Positions 1 to 9,177 of a stretch of 56,658 nucleotides of DNA are shown here, one piece after another. Numbering within the stretch: position 1 is the stretch's first letter; each line of letters begins with the position of its first letter. Where the stretch lies: positions 1 through 56,658 of the forward strand of contig NZ_JABUOH010000066.1 of the NCBI RefSeq assembly GCF_013391955.1, written 5' to 3'. Under the pieces are notes generated by a model. It did not search any database. It was given only the letters and a program-made list of their open reading frames with translations, and was not told the origin of the DNA. Both the position numbers and the translations under genes were made by a program. Origin of the DNA: Candidatus Phytoplasma pruni (GTDB lineage: Bacteria > Bacillota_I > Bacilli_A > Acholeplasmatales > Acholeplasmataceae).

Positions 1-67
1 ATAATTTTTAATAATTTATTTTTTTTAAATTATTATTAATAAAAAAATAAGAAAGGTTGAATGATAT

Positions 68-1690
68 ATGTCGTCTAAAGAATTTATTCGAAAAAATAAG
101 AAAATAATTATCCTAACATTGGCGTTTATTTTATTTAATGCAATTGTGTTTGTTGCTTGGAAAATGACGCTTTCCCAAGGGGATAAAACAAATGAAAACG
201 TTAACCAAAAAGAAATAAATACGGAACCGAATGACGCATCAAATCAAAAAATTATTCAACAAGAACAACCAGATGGAACGATTTTTATATATGATAAAGA
301 AACTGAACGGATAATTGAAAAAAAATTTACAGATGGATCATTTCAAAATTTTAATGAAAAAGGAGATCTTATAAGGGTAAGGTTTGCAACCGACAAAGGA
401 ACAACAGAAGAATATGACGCAAAAACAAAAAACATACAAAAAAGAATAGATTATCATCAAAATAGCGATAAAATAGATAGTATTATCGATTATGATTCGT
501 CAATACCAAATAAAATGCTAAAAGTTACGAAATTCAAATCAGATGGAAAAGAAAAATTAATAGTTTTAGAGTATGAACCCTCAACAGGCAATAAAAAAAC
601 ACAAATCCAATATAAAGATAACCAAGATAAAGTCGAAAATATAATTGAATATGATTCGCAAACGCATGAAAATAGAAAAACAAAAGAAATCGCTTTCAAA
701 GATGATGAAACAACGCCTTTATTGGTGTCATATTATGATAAAAATACAGGCAATATATTTAAAGATGAAAAATATTCAGATGAAGAAAATAAAATCTCAA
801 TAATTATCGATTACAATCCAGAAGTGCAAGAGAGAAAAATAAAAGAAACGATATTAAAACCAGATGGAAAAAAACCTTCGATTGTTATAGAATTTGATTT
901 GCAAAATGGCAATATCACTAAGGAAACAGAATATCGCGAAAACGAAGATTCGATAAAATCTGTTGCTAATTATGATCCAAATGATAGAGATAAAAAAATT
1001 AATGAAATCGTTTTAAAACCGGACGGAGAAAAACCTTTAAAAATTACAGATTATGATCCTAATACGGGAAAAAAGAAAAGAACAACAAATTTTAAAGAGA
1101 AAGAAAACATAATTAAAAATTTTATCGATTATGATTTGCACACTAATGAAAGAAAAAGCAAATCAACAATTTTAAAACCGGACGGAGAAAAACCTTCATT
1201 AATTACTGATTTTGATACGCGAACAAGAAATAAAATAAAACAAACTAAATATCAAGATAATAAAGATGAAATTGAAACTATTATAGAATTTGATCCTAAC
1301 ATAGCCAATAAAAAAATAAATGAAACAACTTTCAAAGAAGATGGCAAAACACCTTCATTATTTTTTAAATATGATGAAGGAACAGGGAACGTTCTCGAAT
1401 GCATCGAATATCAACAAGACAAAAATATAATTGACACAATTACTCTTTACGATCCGCAAGAAGATGAAAAAATTAAAATGATGAAAAAATACAAACCGGA
1501 CGGAATAAAACCTTCAATCATTTTATATTTTCACGAACATACAGGTAAAAAAACTAAACAAGAAGAATATAAAGATGATGAAGATAAAATCGAAACTATG
1601 ATCGAATATAATCCTGACACGGAAAAAATAATAAGAAAAACCACATACGAAGATGATGGGGTAACGATTAAAGAAATAACTACGCCTTAA
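68..1690 (+). CDS. Membrane-anchored tandem-repeat protein (DUF2963-like), copy 1
   Basis: A 540-residue protein of unknown function. Residues 1-12 are basic, residues about 13-33 form one membrane segment, and the rest is a long Lys/Glu/Asp-rich domain predicted to lie outside the cell. From about residue 60 a unit of about 53 residues recurs, built from two half-units around 'EYDPxTG' and 'FKxDGxxPS'. This resembles the phytoplasma DUF2963 repeat family; that assignment is from memory of the motif. Adjacent repeats are also nearly identical in DNA: the stretches starting at 1012 and 1171 lie 159 bp (53 codons) apart. GAAAGG at 51-56 supports the ATG at 68. The next gene is a shorter paralogue with the same anchor, so this is a tandem duplication. 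No catalytic residues are visible; a binding or structural surface role is only a guess. Confidence 0.8.
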   Translation: MSSKEFIRKNKKIIILTLAFILFNAIVFVAWKMTLSQGDKTNENVNQKEINTEPNDASNQKIIQQEQPDGTIFIYDKETERIIEKKFTDGSFQNFNEKGDLIRVRFATDKGTTEEYDAKTKNIQKRIDYHQNSDKIDSIIDYDSSIPNKMLKVTKFKSDGKEKLIVLEYEPSTGNKKTQIQYKDNQDKVENIIEYDSQTHENRKTKEIAFKDDETTPLLVSYYDKNTGNIFKDEKYSDEENKISIIIDYNPEVQERKIKETILKPDGKKPSIVIEFDLQNGNITKETEYRENEDSIKSVANYDPNDRDKKINEIVLKPDGEKPLKITDYDPNTGKKKRTTNFKEKENIIKNFIDYDLHTNERKSKSTILKPDGEKPSLITDFDTRTRNKIKQTKYQDNKDEIETIIEFDPNIANKKINETTFKEDGKTPSLFFKYDEGTGNVLECIEYQQDKNIIDTITLYDPQEDEKIKMMKKYKPDGIKPSIILYFHEHTGKKTKQEEYKDDEDKIETMIEYNPDTEKIIRKTTYEDDGVTIKEITTP

Positions 1691-1728
1691 AAATAAGTTT
1701 AAACAAAAATAAAGAAAGGCTAAATAAA

Positions 1729-2838
1729 ATGAATTATAAAAAATTTATTCGAAAAAATAAGAAAATAATTATCGTTATATTGGCTTTTGTTTTGTTAAAT
1801 GTAACTATCCTTCTCGCTTGGAAAATAACACATTCCAAGGATGAAGAAATAAGTCCTTCTACACAAATTAACAATCCAACAGAAACCAATAATAAACCAT
1901 CGACAGAAACAGAACAATCTAACACCATCCAAAAACAAGAAGCTGATGGAACGATTATTATATATGATCGACAGACTGAAAAAATAATTAAAACTGTTTT
2001 TGCCGACGGGACTATGGAAGAATATAATCTCAACGGCACCCTTATTAAAGATATGTCGCCTAAAGCAGATAAAACAACGCCTTTAATGGTTAACGAATAT
2101 ATTCCAGATATTAATAATCCAGAAGAAAGTAAGAAAACCAAAACCATATATTATCAAGATGACAAAGATAAAATAGAAATTGAAATAATTTATAACCCAG
2201 AAACAGGATATAAAGAGAAACAAACAGATTATCAAAAGGAAGGCGATCAAGATATAATAGAATCTATTATTGAATATGATTCCCGCACAGAAGATAAAAA
2301 AAGAAAATACACTACTTTCAAAGAGGATGGAATCAACCCTTCGGTAGTGATAGAATATGACGAAACAACCGGTTATAAAATCAAACAAACAGATTATCAA
2401 GATGACAATAATAATATCTTAAATATTATTGAATATCATAACAACGAAGACAAGAAAAAAATAAGTTACATCACTTACAAAGAGGATGGAATCAACCCTT
2501 CAGTGGTAACTGAATACGATCCTGAAACAGGATTCAAAAAGAAACAAACAGATTATCAAAATGACAATAATAATATCCAGAATATTAGTGATTTTGATCC
2601 TCAAACCGAAGATAAAAAAGTTAAATTCACTAATTACAAAGAGGGCGGTTTATTGCCTTTAATCGTGGAAGAATACGATCAAGAAACAGGCACCAAAATA
2701 ATCAAAAGAACAGAATATCAAGATAACGAAGATAAAATTGAAGCCATTATTGAATATGATCCCCAAACAGCAGAAGAAATTAGAACCATCAATTATGAAG
2801 AGGATGGAATAACGATTAAAAACATAACTACTCCTTAA
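1729..2838 (+). CDS. Membrane-anchored tandem-repeat protein (DUF2963-like), copy 2
   Basis: A 369-residue paralogue of the preceding gene, 38 bp downstream of it. The first 34 residues match copy 1 closely, including the FIRKNKKIII start of the membrane segment (about residues 12-33). A Thr/Asn/Glu-rich linker follows, then fewer copies of the 53-residue repeat. Two repeats share a 24-bp identical DNA stretch 159 bp apart (about 2320 and 2479), which favours gain or loss of whole repeats by recombination. AAAGAAAGG just upstream supports the ATG. The gene is probably co-transcribed with copy 1 and with the FtsH gene that starts about 55 bp downstream. Function unknown; the anchored, highly charged repeat domain suggests exposure at the cell surface. 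Confidence 0.8.
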   Translation: MNYKKFIRKNKKIIIVILAFVLLNVTILLAWKITHSKDEEISPSTQINNPTETNNKPSTETEQSNTIQKQEADGTIIIYDRQTEKIIKTVFADGTMEEYNLNGTLIKDMSPKADKTTPLMVNEYIPDINNPEESKKTKTIYYQDDKDKIEIEIIYNPETGYKEKQTDYQKEGDQDIIESIIEYDSRTEDKKRKYTTFKEDGINPSVVIEYDETTGYKIKQTDYQDDNNNILNIIEYHNNEDKKKISYITYKEDGINPSVVTEYDPETGFKKKQTDYQNDNNNIQNISDFDPQTEDKKVKFTNYKEGGLLPLIVEEYDQETGTKIIKRTEYQDNEDKIEAIIEYDPQTAEEIRTINYEEDGITIKNITTP

Positions 2839-2893
2839 AAAAACCAAAGAAATATATTTTTTTAGTTCATTGAAAAAGAGAAAGGAATTATCA

Positions 2894-4711
2894 ATGATTT
2901 TTAGAAATTTAAAATTATTCTACCTCCGCCATAAGAAAAAAATATGGTTTTCTTTGTTATTATTTTGGTTATTTTTTATCAATTCTTATTTTGGCATAGG
3001 ACAATGGAATTTAGATAAAAATAAAGAAATTCCTCAATTGGAAGCAAAATCAAAAATTTATGATAAAAACGTTTTTAAAATTAAATACAATAAAGTCAAC
3101 AGTATCAATCCCCAAGGCGAGCTTTTTTATAAAACTTATACTTATTATAAATTAGCGACTTATGATAAAAATAACCAACTTTTATTTAACGTTGAATTAG
3201 ATAATATTGGCGTTTTTATCAATAATTTTCCCAAAGATAAAAAAAATTACGTTTATGATGTGAATTTATTAAGTTTTTCTATAGGAATATTTAATGTTTT
3301 ATTAGAGCATATCCATACTTTTTCTTCCTTTATTTGGGTTTTTTATATTATTTATGCTTTGCGACAAAATAAAGGTAAACTAAATTACAACCCTAAAGTG
3401 TCATCTTCGCAAAAATCTTTATTTACCTTCCAAGATGTCGCTGGCAACGAAGAGGAAAAAGAAGAAGTCCAAGAATTGATTGACTTTTTAAAAAGACCTA
3501 AGAAATACAAAGAAATGGGAGCTTCTATCCCTAAAGGAGTCTTATTATCCGGTCCACCAGGAACTGGTAAAACCTTATTAGCGAAAGCCGTAGCCGGCGA
3601 AGCGGGAGTGCCTTTTTACGCTGTTTCTGGTTCAGAATTTGTAGAGATGTATGTGGGCGTCGGTGCTTCAAGAATAAGAAAGTTATTTACAGACGCCAAA
3701 AGAAACGCTCCTTGTATTATTTTTATTGATGAAATTGATGTTTTAGGCGGAAAAAGGACTTCTGACAATGGCAGCGGCTCTCAGGAAAAAGATCAAACTC
3801 TAAACCAATTATTAACCGAAATGGATGGTTTTTCAACCTCTGGTATCATAGTTATGGCGGCGACTAATAGAGCGGATATGCTAGATTCCGCCTTATTAAG
3901 ACCAGGTAGATTTGATCGTAAAATTATGGTAGATCTACCGGATGTTAAAGCAAGAGAAGCTATTTTAAAAGTTCACGCTCGTAATAAAAAATTATCCACA
4001 GATATTAATTTTCACCAATTAGCCAAACAAACCTCTGGTATGAGCGGAGCGGAATTAGCGTCTGTTTTAAATGAAGCTTCTATTCTAACCGTGAGAAACC
4101 AAAAAGAATGGACCACAATGGATGAACTACAAGAAGCCATTGATCGAGTTTGGATGGGACCGGCGAAAAAATCTAGAAAATACAGCGAAGAAGAAAAAAG
4201 AGAAACCGCTTATCATGAAGCTGGTCACGCGGTTATCGCTTTAAAAGTGAAAGACGCTCCTAAAATACAAAAAATCACCATTGTTCCAAGAGGGCATGCA
4301 GGCGGTTATGTTTTATTTATGGAAGAAAACGAATTATTCTTTGAATCAAAAAAACGCCTTCAAGCCGACATTATTTGTTCTTTAGCCGGCAGAGCAGCCG
4401 AAGAAATGATGTTTGGTGATGAAAATATTAGTAATGGTTGTTATTCAGACTTTAAATCAGCCACTAATAAAGCTCGTTTAATGGTGACTAAATACGGTAT
4501 GAGCCCTTTAGGTCAAACCCAAGACACTGAATTTTCTTATAAAAAAGCGGTCGATATAGAAATTAAAAAAATAATCGATACTTCTTATAAAAAAGCTCAA
4601 GCAATTCTACAAGAAAATAAAGCTTTATTAGACAAAATAGCGGATATTTTATTAAAACAAGAAACCATTAACAAAGACGAATTAGATCAATTAGTTAAAG
4701 AAGAAAAATAA
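2894..4711 (+). CDS. ftsH: FtsH/HflB-type membrane AAA+ zinc metalloprotease, copy 1
   Basis: An ATP-dependent membrane protease that extracts and degrades membrane and cytosolic substrates. Counting from ATG 2894, membrane segments lie at about 18-36 and 128-154. Walker A GPPGTGKT is at 220-227, Walker B FIDEID at 277-282, the second region of homology with arginine fingers at about 323-342, and the zinc motif HEAGH at 441-445; the distal Asp ligand lies in YSDFKSATNKAR. All key residues are present, so it should be active. The longer reading from TTG 2870 is less likely: GAGAAAGG at 2878-2885 sits 8 nt before ATG 2894. The N-terminal outer domain hardly resembles that of the second copy, while the AAA and protease parts are very similar. 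Phytoplasmas are known for multiple hflB genes. It follows the two repeat proteins, probably in one operon, and ends at a strong terminator. Confidence 0.93.
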   Translation: MIFRNLKLFYLRHKKKIWFSLLLFWLFFINSYFGIGQWNLDKNKEIPQLEAKSKIYDKNVFKIKYNKVNSINPQGELFYKTYTYYKLATYDKNNQLLFNVELDNIGVFINNFPKDKKNYVYDVNLLSFSIGIFNVLLEHIHTFSSFIWVFYIIYALRQNKGKLNYNPKVSSSQKSLFTFQDVAGNEEEKEEVQELIDFLKRPKKYKEMGASIPKGVLLSGPPGTGKTLLAKAVAGEAGVPFYAVSGSEFVEMYVGVGASRIRKLFTDAKRNAPCIIFIDEIDVLGGKRTSDNGSGSQEKDQTLNQLLTEMDGFSTSGIIVMAATNRADMLDSALLRPGRFDRKIMVDLPDVKAREAILKVHARNKKLSTDINFHQLAKQTSGMSGAELASVLNEASILTVRNQKEWTTMDELQEAIDRVWMGPAKKSRKYSEEEKRETAYHEAGHAVIALKVKDAPKIQKITIVPRGHAGGYVLFMEENELFFESKKRLQADIICSLAGRAAEEMMFGDENISNGCYSDFKSATNKARLMVTKYGMSPLGQTQDTEFSYKKAVDIEIKKIIDTSYKKAQAILQENKALLDKIADILLKQETINKDELDQLVKEEK

Positions 4712-4767
4712 ATATTTTTATATTAAAAGAATGATTTTAGTTGGTAAAAAATATTTTAAACACACAA

Positions 4768-4797
4768 AAAAGAGACTGAAAATAGTCTCTTTTTTTG
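4768..4797 (+). terminator. Rho-independent terminator after ftsH copy 1
   Basis: Stem AGAGACT (4771-4777) pairs with AGTCTCT (4784-4790), extended by A-T pairs, with a 6-nt loop and a run of seven T. It closes the repeat-protein/ftsH operon and isolates the coiled-coil gene downstream, which therefore needs its own promoter. Confidence 0.85.
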
Positions 4798-4865
4798 TTT
4801 AATTAGTTTTTGTAAAACTACAAAGATATTTTTTCTTCAAAACAATGGCCTCAGTTCGCGGGGAC

Positions 4866-4893
4866 TTGTTTTTTTTTTTTTTTTGATTATAAT
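4866..4893 (+). promoter_or_regulatory. Promoter with a 16-T homopolymer as its spacer
   Basis: A perfect -10 box TATAAT lies at 4888-4893. A -35-like TTGTTT is at 4866-4871, about 16 bp upstream. The spacer is almost entirely the homopolymer T16 at 4869-4884. Any slippage in the T run changes the -35/-10 distance, so the promoter is a candidate on/off or graded switch, as established for poly(A) spacers of Mycoplasma lipoprotein promoters. The -35 is weak and partly overlaps the tract; the switching role is an inference. Confidence 0.55.
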
Positions 4894-4965
4894 ATATTTT
4901 AATAGTATTTTTATAATAAAAAACTATTGAATAAAAAAATATATGAAAGGTTGTTAAAAAATTTT

Positions 4966-5925
4966 ATGAAGTTAACTAAAAAACAAAGTGTTTTAGGAAT
5001 ATCAATAGTTTCTTTTGTTTTATTTTTAAGTTTAGTTTTATATTTTACTTTAAAAAAGGGGGGAGAAGGAAAAGATAAAAAATCAACATTAAGCAAGCCA
5101 AACCCCAACGTTTCCAATGCAAATGTAAATAGCGAATTAAAAGCGGTAGAAGAAGGTTTAGAAAATTTACAAAACGAATTGAATACAGTAAATGATTTAA
5201 TGAAAACAGAAGAAAAACAAGTAGAAAAAGATAATGTAAACAGACAAAAAGAGTTAAATGATTTGCAAAATCGAGAAGAAAATAAACAAGAACCAGCAGA
5301 AGAAATTGAAAACGAAGTGAGAGAAAACAGTTCAACTGACGAAGGGACTTTAAAGCAAAATATAAAAACAATTTATGCAGAAAGTAAAGATTTATTAAAC
5401 ACAAAAAAAATCGAATACAAAGAAAAAGAAAATATTTATCAAAAGGCTAAACAAGAATTAAAAATCGCTGAATTAGATTCTTCATCTATAATTTTATTTT
5501 TTCAAATTAAATTCAAAGAATTGGAAAAAATTAATTTAGAAATTCAAAAGTTAGAAAACAACAATTCCTCTTTAAATTCTTCTGAAATGATCAAATTAGT
5601 GACAAAACAATTAGTTTTAAAAACATACTTAGAAAATATGCGAGAAGAAACGAAAGCAAAAGTTCAAGAACAACGTGATAAAGAAAAAGAGGTAAAAGAA
5701 TTAGAAAAAGATTACAATATTCAAAAAGAATATTTGCAAACAGCCCAAACAAATTTTGACGAAGCGACGAACGAAAAAAACAAAATAAAAAAAGACACAA
5801 ATGAAGAAGAATTAGAAAGAATACGCGATGTTATAAAAGAGAAAAAAGAAAACATCGAAAAAACTACCAATTCTGTTATAATTAACGAACAAACAGGCGC
5901 TTCAACGATTTTGTCGTCAGAGTAG
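4966..5925 (+). CDS. Membrane-anchored coiled-coil protein
   Basis: A protein of about 319 residues with no recognised family. From ATG 4966, residues about 10-29 form one hydrophobic segment, then 'KKGGEGKDKK'. Nearly everything after that is heptad-like Glu/Lys/Asn/Leu-rich sequence predicted as long coiled coils, with a short Thr/Ser-rich tail. There are no Cys residues and no enzymatic motif. An upstream TTG at 4927 could extend the N-terminus by 13 residues, but GAAAGG at 4945-4950 lies inside that extension and points to ATG 4966 (or TTG 4951). It has its own promoter with a T16 spacer and is followed 19 bp later by a second ftsH, so the two are probably co-transcribed. A surface fibre or scaffold is plausible but unproven. 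Confidence 0.75.
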   Translation: MKLTKKQSVLGISIVSFVLFLSLVLYFTLKKGGEGKDKKSTLSKPNPNVSNANVNSELKAVEEGLENLQNELNTVNDLMKTEEKQVEKDNVNRQKELNDLQNREENKQEPAEEIENEVRENSSTDEGTLKQNIKTIYAESKDLLNTKKIEYKEKENIYQKAKQELKIAELDSSSIILFFQIKFKELEKINLEIQKLENNNSSLNSSEMIKLVTKQLVLKTYLENMREETKAKVQEQRDKEKEVKELEKDYNIQKEYLQTAQTNFDEATNEKNKIKKDTNEEELERIRDVIKEKKENIEKTTNSVIINEQTGASTILSSE

Positions 5926-5944
5926 TAAATAACGAGAGGAAAAA

Positions 5945-7732
5945 ATGATGGCAAATTTATTGCAAAGAAAAAATAAGAATTTTTTACTACTACTAATTAT
6001 AATTTTTTTTCTATTGACTTTTTTCATTTATGAATTTTATAAAGAATGGTATAATAAGGGAACTAAAATAGATCCTTATGATATGTTACACAATATTGAA
6101 AATAAAACATTTGATGAAATTAATATTTATGAAGTAGGCGAAAGTGTTTTAAGAAAAAATAATCATAAAAAAATAGAAGGAAAAGATTTTCAAAATAATT
6201 TTTTTTACACTGAAATGGACGGTGTAATGTATTTGAAATTATTGGAATACATCGAATCGGCAAAAAAACAAACTAGCCATTCTGATGTAAATATAAAAAT
6301 AAATTATAAACCTAAATTAAATATTTTTAGTGTAATAATAGATATTATGAGCGGTTTATCAACTCTTTTATTTAGCATTTATATTTATTTTTCTTTAAAA
6401 ACTGCTAGAGGAGAAATGGGTAACAAAAATAAAACTTCTTCAGAAAAATCTTCTTTTACTTTTCAAGATGTCGCCGGCAACGAAGAAGAAAAAGAAGAAT
6501 TAACTGAATTAATCGATTTTTTAAAAAATCCTAAAAAATATAACGCTATTGGCGCTTCTATTCCGAAAGGCTTTTTATTAGAAGGACCGCCTGGAACTGG
6601 TAAAACCTTATTAGCGAAAGCGGTTTCCGGCGAAGCTGGAGTGCCTTTTTACGCTGTTTCTGGTTCTGAATTTGTAGAAATGTATGTGGGTGTCGGTGCT
6701 TCAAGAGTGAGAAAATTATTTAAAGATGCTAAAGCAAACGCGCCATGTATTGTTTTTATCGATGAAATAGATGTTTTAGGAGGTAAAAGAAATTCCGGCA
6801 ATAGTGGCGGTTCTCAAGAAAAAGACCAAACCCTCAACCAATTATTAACCGAAATGGATGGTTTTTCTAAAACTTCAGGAGTAATCGTTATGGCGGCGAC
6901 CAATAGAGCGGATATTTTAGATCCAGCCTTATTAAGACCCGGCAGGTTTGATCGCCGTTTTACGGTCGGTTTGCCAGATTTAAAAGCTCGTGAAGCTATT
7001 TTAAAAGTTCACGCTAAAAATAAAAAAATTGCTCCAGAAGTAGATTTTAAAAAAATAGCGAAATCTACTCCAGGAATGAGCGGAGCCCAATTAGGAGCGG
7101 TTTTAAACGAAGCTTCCATCTTAACCGTGAGAAATCAAAAAGAAACGATTCACATGTTGGAACTAGAAGAAGCCATCGATCGTGTTTTAATGGGTCCAGC
7201 AAAAAAATCCCGTAAATACGATGAAGAAGAAAGAAAAATGGTGGCTTATCACGAAGCCGGACATGCTGTCATTGGTTTGAAATTAGAACATGCTCAAAAA
7301 GTGCAGAAAATAACCATTATTCCTCGCGGAGATGCCGGAGGTTATAATTTGATGATGCCCGAAAAAGAGACCTTCTTTTCCTCTAAAAAACGTATGTTAG
7401 CGCAAATCACTTCTTATTTAGGCGGCAGAGTAGCCGAAGAATTAATTTTTGAGGATGTGTCTTCCGGCGCTTACGATGATTTTAAACAAGCTACTAAAAT
7501 AGCCAGATTAATGGTAACTAAATACGGAATGTCTGCTTTAGGACCAACTCAAGATCAAGAATTTTCTGATAAAAAAGCCATCAACCAAAAAATAACCAAA
7601 ATCATTGATTCTTGTTATATTCAGGCGCAAAAACTAATTCAAGATAATAAAGATTTATTAGATAAAATAGTTTTTTCTTTATTAGAAAACGAAACTATAC
7701 ATAAAGATGAATTAGAACTTTTAGTTGCTTAA
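5945..7732 (+). CDS. ftsH: FtsH/HflB-type membrane AAA+ zinc metalloprotease, copy 2
   Basis: A 595-residue second FtsH. Membrane segments lie at about 12-31 and 127-150, Walker A GPPGTGKT at 214-221, Walker B FIDEID at 271-276, NRADILDPALLRPGRFDRR around 320-338, HEAGH at 436-440, and the third zinc ligand in SSGAYDDFKQATK. All catalytic residues are intact. The AAA and protease domains are close to copy 1, but the region between the two membrane segments is unrelated, so substrate or partner recognition outside the membrane has diverged. The start could be ATG 5945 or 5948; GAGAGGA at 5934-5940 favours 5948 by spacing. It shares an operon with the coiled-coil protein and is therefore under the T16 promoter. 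Which copy is the essential housekeeping enzyme cannot be told. Confidence 0.93.
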   Translation: MMANLLQRKNKNFLLLLIIIFFLLTFFIYEFYKEWYNKGTKIDPYDMLHNIENKTFDEINIYEVGESVLRKNNHKKIEGKDFQNNFFYTEMDGVMYLKLLEYIESAKKQTSHSDVNIKINYKPKLNIFSVIIDIMSGLSTLLFSIYIYFSLKTARGEMGNKNKTSSEKSSFTFQDVAGNEEEKEELTELIDFLKNPKKYNAIGASIPKGFLLEGPPGTGKTLLAKAVSGEAGVPFYAVSGSEFVEMYVGVGASRVRKLFKDAKANAPCIVFIDEIDVLGGKRNSGNSGGSQEKDQTLNQLLTEMDGFSKTSGVIVMAATNRADILDPALLRPGRFDRRFTVGLPDLKAREAILKVHAKNKKIAPEVDFKKIAKSTPGMSGAQLGAVLNEASILTVRNQKETIHMLELEEAIDRVLMGPAKKSRKYDEEERKMVAYHEAGHAVIGLKLEHAQKVQKITIIPRGDAGGYNLMMPEKETFFSSKKRMLAQITSYLGGRVAEELIFEDVSSGAYDDFKQATKIARLMVTKYGMSALGPTQDQEFSDKKAINQKITKIIDSCYIQAQKLIQDNKDLLDKIVFSLLENETIHKDELELLVA

Positions 7733-7801
7733 TTGGTTAAAAAGACCCGTGATAGGAATAAAATTAATCCACAAATTAAAATTAATGTTATAATTAAATA
7801 A

Positions 7802-7831
7802 AAAAGACCTCTTATTTACAAGAGGTCTTTT
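7802..7831. terminator. Bidirectional terminator between convergent genes
   Basis: A perfect stem AAGACCTCTT (7804-7813) / AAGAGGTCTT (7820-7829) is flanked by A and T runs. It serves ftsH copy 2 on the plus strand and the hemolysin III gene on the minus strand. The AAGACCT core recurs in several other terminators of the window. Confidence 0.85.
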
Positions 7832-7895
7832 TTAATAGGTTATATATTATTATTTTTTTTCATTTATATCGTAAAATTATATTATTTCTTAATAT

Positions 7896-8585
7896 TTACA
7901 ATAAAGGCAGACTTTTTAACATATAATGGATAGCTACCACATGCAAAAGGTTGCCGGCATTAACGAAAAGATGCCAAATAAAGTGGTAATATTTCTTATA
8001 GGAATTATTATAAAAAATAACTCCTGCGCTGTAAGCTACTCCGCCTAAAACCAAAAACAATAAGCTAATAGGCAATTCTAAAAGAGAATGGATTAAAAAA
8101 AGACCGCTCCAACCTAAGATTAAAAATAAAAATAAATGTAGTTTTTCACCTTTATCGAAACTCAAGATTTTAAAGGACATTCCTATAAAAACCACTATGG
8201 TTTGGATCAAGAAAAAGACCCAACCTTTCGTTACCTTAAGATTACCAATGGAAAACATTTCTTGATTTAATTTTAAAAATAAAAAAGGGAAGAAACTGCC
8301 CCAAATCAATAAATAAATACTTATATGATCGAATCTTTGGAATAATTTTTTAGCTTTAGTAAAAGCTAAAGCATGATATAAAGAGCTCATAGAATAAAGG
8401 ATCATCATAGTCACAATAAAAGCTAATAAAGGAATACGGCTAACATCAGAATTACCTTTTAAAGAACATTTGTGAAAAAAACAAAAAATAAAAATACTTA
8501 AAGGAACCATTATACCGTGCGATATCGCGTTAGCGATTTCTTCGCCTATTGTTTGTCGTTCTACTTTTTTAGTTGGCCAATTCAT
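7896..8585 (-). CDS. Hemolysin III / YqfA / adiponectin-receptor-like membrane protein
   Basis: A 229-residue integral membrane protein with seven hydrophobic segments, characteristic of the HlyIII/PAQR family. Family signatures are visible: 'EEIANAISHG' near residue 15, 'SSLYHAL' around residue 70, and a C-terminal cluster of histidines (FIWHLFVNAGNLLHVVAIHY) that forms a metal site in the fold together with the earlier His. In bacteria the biochemical role is unsettled; the hemolysin name comes from one Bacillus protein, and lipid hydrolysis has been shown only for eukaryotic relatives. A strong Shine-Dalgarno GAAAGGAGG (8597-8605, minus strand) precedes the ATG. It is the last gene of the minus-strand group and ends at the shared terminator. 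Confidence 0.88.
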   Translation of the reverse strand: MNWPTKKVERQTIGEEIANAISHGIMVPLSIFIFCFFHKCSLKGNSDVSRIPLLAFIVTMMILYSMSSLYHALAFTKAKKLFQRFDHISIYLLIWGSFFPFLFLKLNQEMFSIGNLKVTKGWVFFLIQTIVVFIGMSFKILSFDKGEKLHLFLFLILGWSGLFLIHSLLELPISLLFLVLGGVAYSAGVIFYNNSYKKYYHFIWHLFVNAGNLLHVVAIHYMLKSLPLL

Positions 8586-8674
8586 TCTTATAATATCCTC
8601 CTTTCTTGAGAAATTTTTTTTAAATAATTAAACAAGATAATTTAATCATATTTTTTATTTTAACAAAAAAAATT

Positions 8675-9094
8675 TTATTTATGCCAGTTTTTTAAAATAC
8701 TTTTTTGAATGTCTTGATAATCTTTTTTAGTCAATTGGTTCATATGATTAACAGCGTCAATTTTCAGCTCTTTTTCGTTATAACGTGGTAATAAATGCAC
8801 GTGATAATGAAAAACTGTTTGACCCGCTATTACGCCATTATTATTCAATAAATTGATTCCTTCAGCATTAAAAGTTTGAACTAAAACACGACTCATTTGT
8901 TGGACTACTCCAAATAAATGTTTTAAGACTTCTGTCGGAACTGCGTGTATATTAGCATATTCCTCTTTAGTCACCACTAATGTATGCCCTTTAGTGTTTT
9001 GTGAAACATCTAAAAAAGCGACCACTAAATCGTCTTCATATAAAATATAACCAGGAATTTCTTGGCGAATAATTTTAGTAAATATAGTAGACAT
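8675..9094 (-). CDS. hit: HIT (histidine triad) family nucleotide-binding protein
   Basis: A 139-residue protein of the HinT/Hit family of nucleoside phosphoramidases and nucleotide hydrolases. The histidine triad HYHVHLLPR lies at residues 96-104, with H96, H98 and H100 as the active-site histidines. The N-terminal 'CIFC' zinc motif of many HIT proteins is replaced by 'STIFTKII', as in other Mollicute members. Length is normal. AGAGG precedes the ATG. In Firmicutes hit is a single-gene housekeeping unit; here it sits between hemolysin III and rnhC on the same strand with gaps of about 80-90 bp. Confidence 0.92.
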   Translation of the reverse strand: MSTIFTKIIRQEIPGYILYEDDLVVAFLDVSQNTKGHTLVVTKEEYANIHAVPTEVLKHLFGVVQQMSRVLVQTFNAEGINLLNNNGVIAGQTVFHYHVHLLPRYNEKELKIDAVNHMNQLTKKDYQDIQKSILKNWHK

Positions 9095-9177
9095 AAATTA
9101 AAAAACCTCTTTTTTTCTTCTATTTCTTAACAAAATAACTATTATTGAAAATAACGTTCTTTTTTCATAAGATCGCT

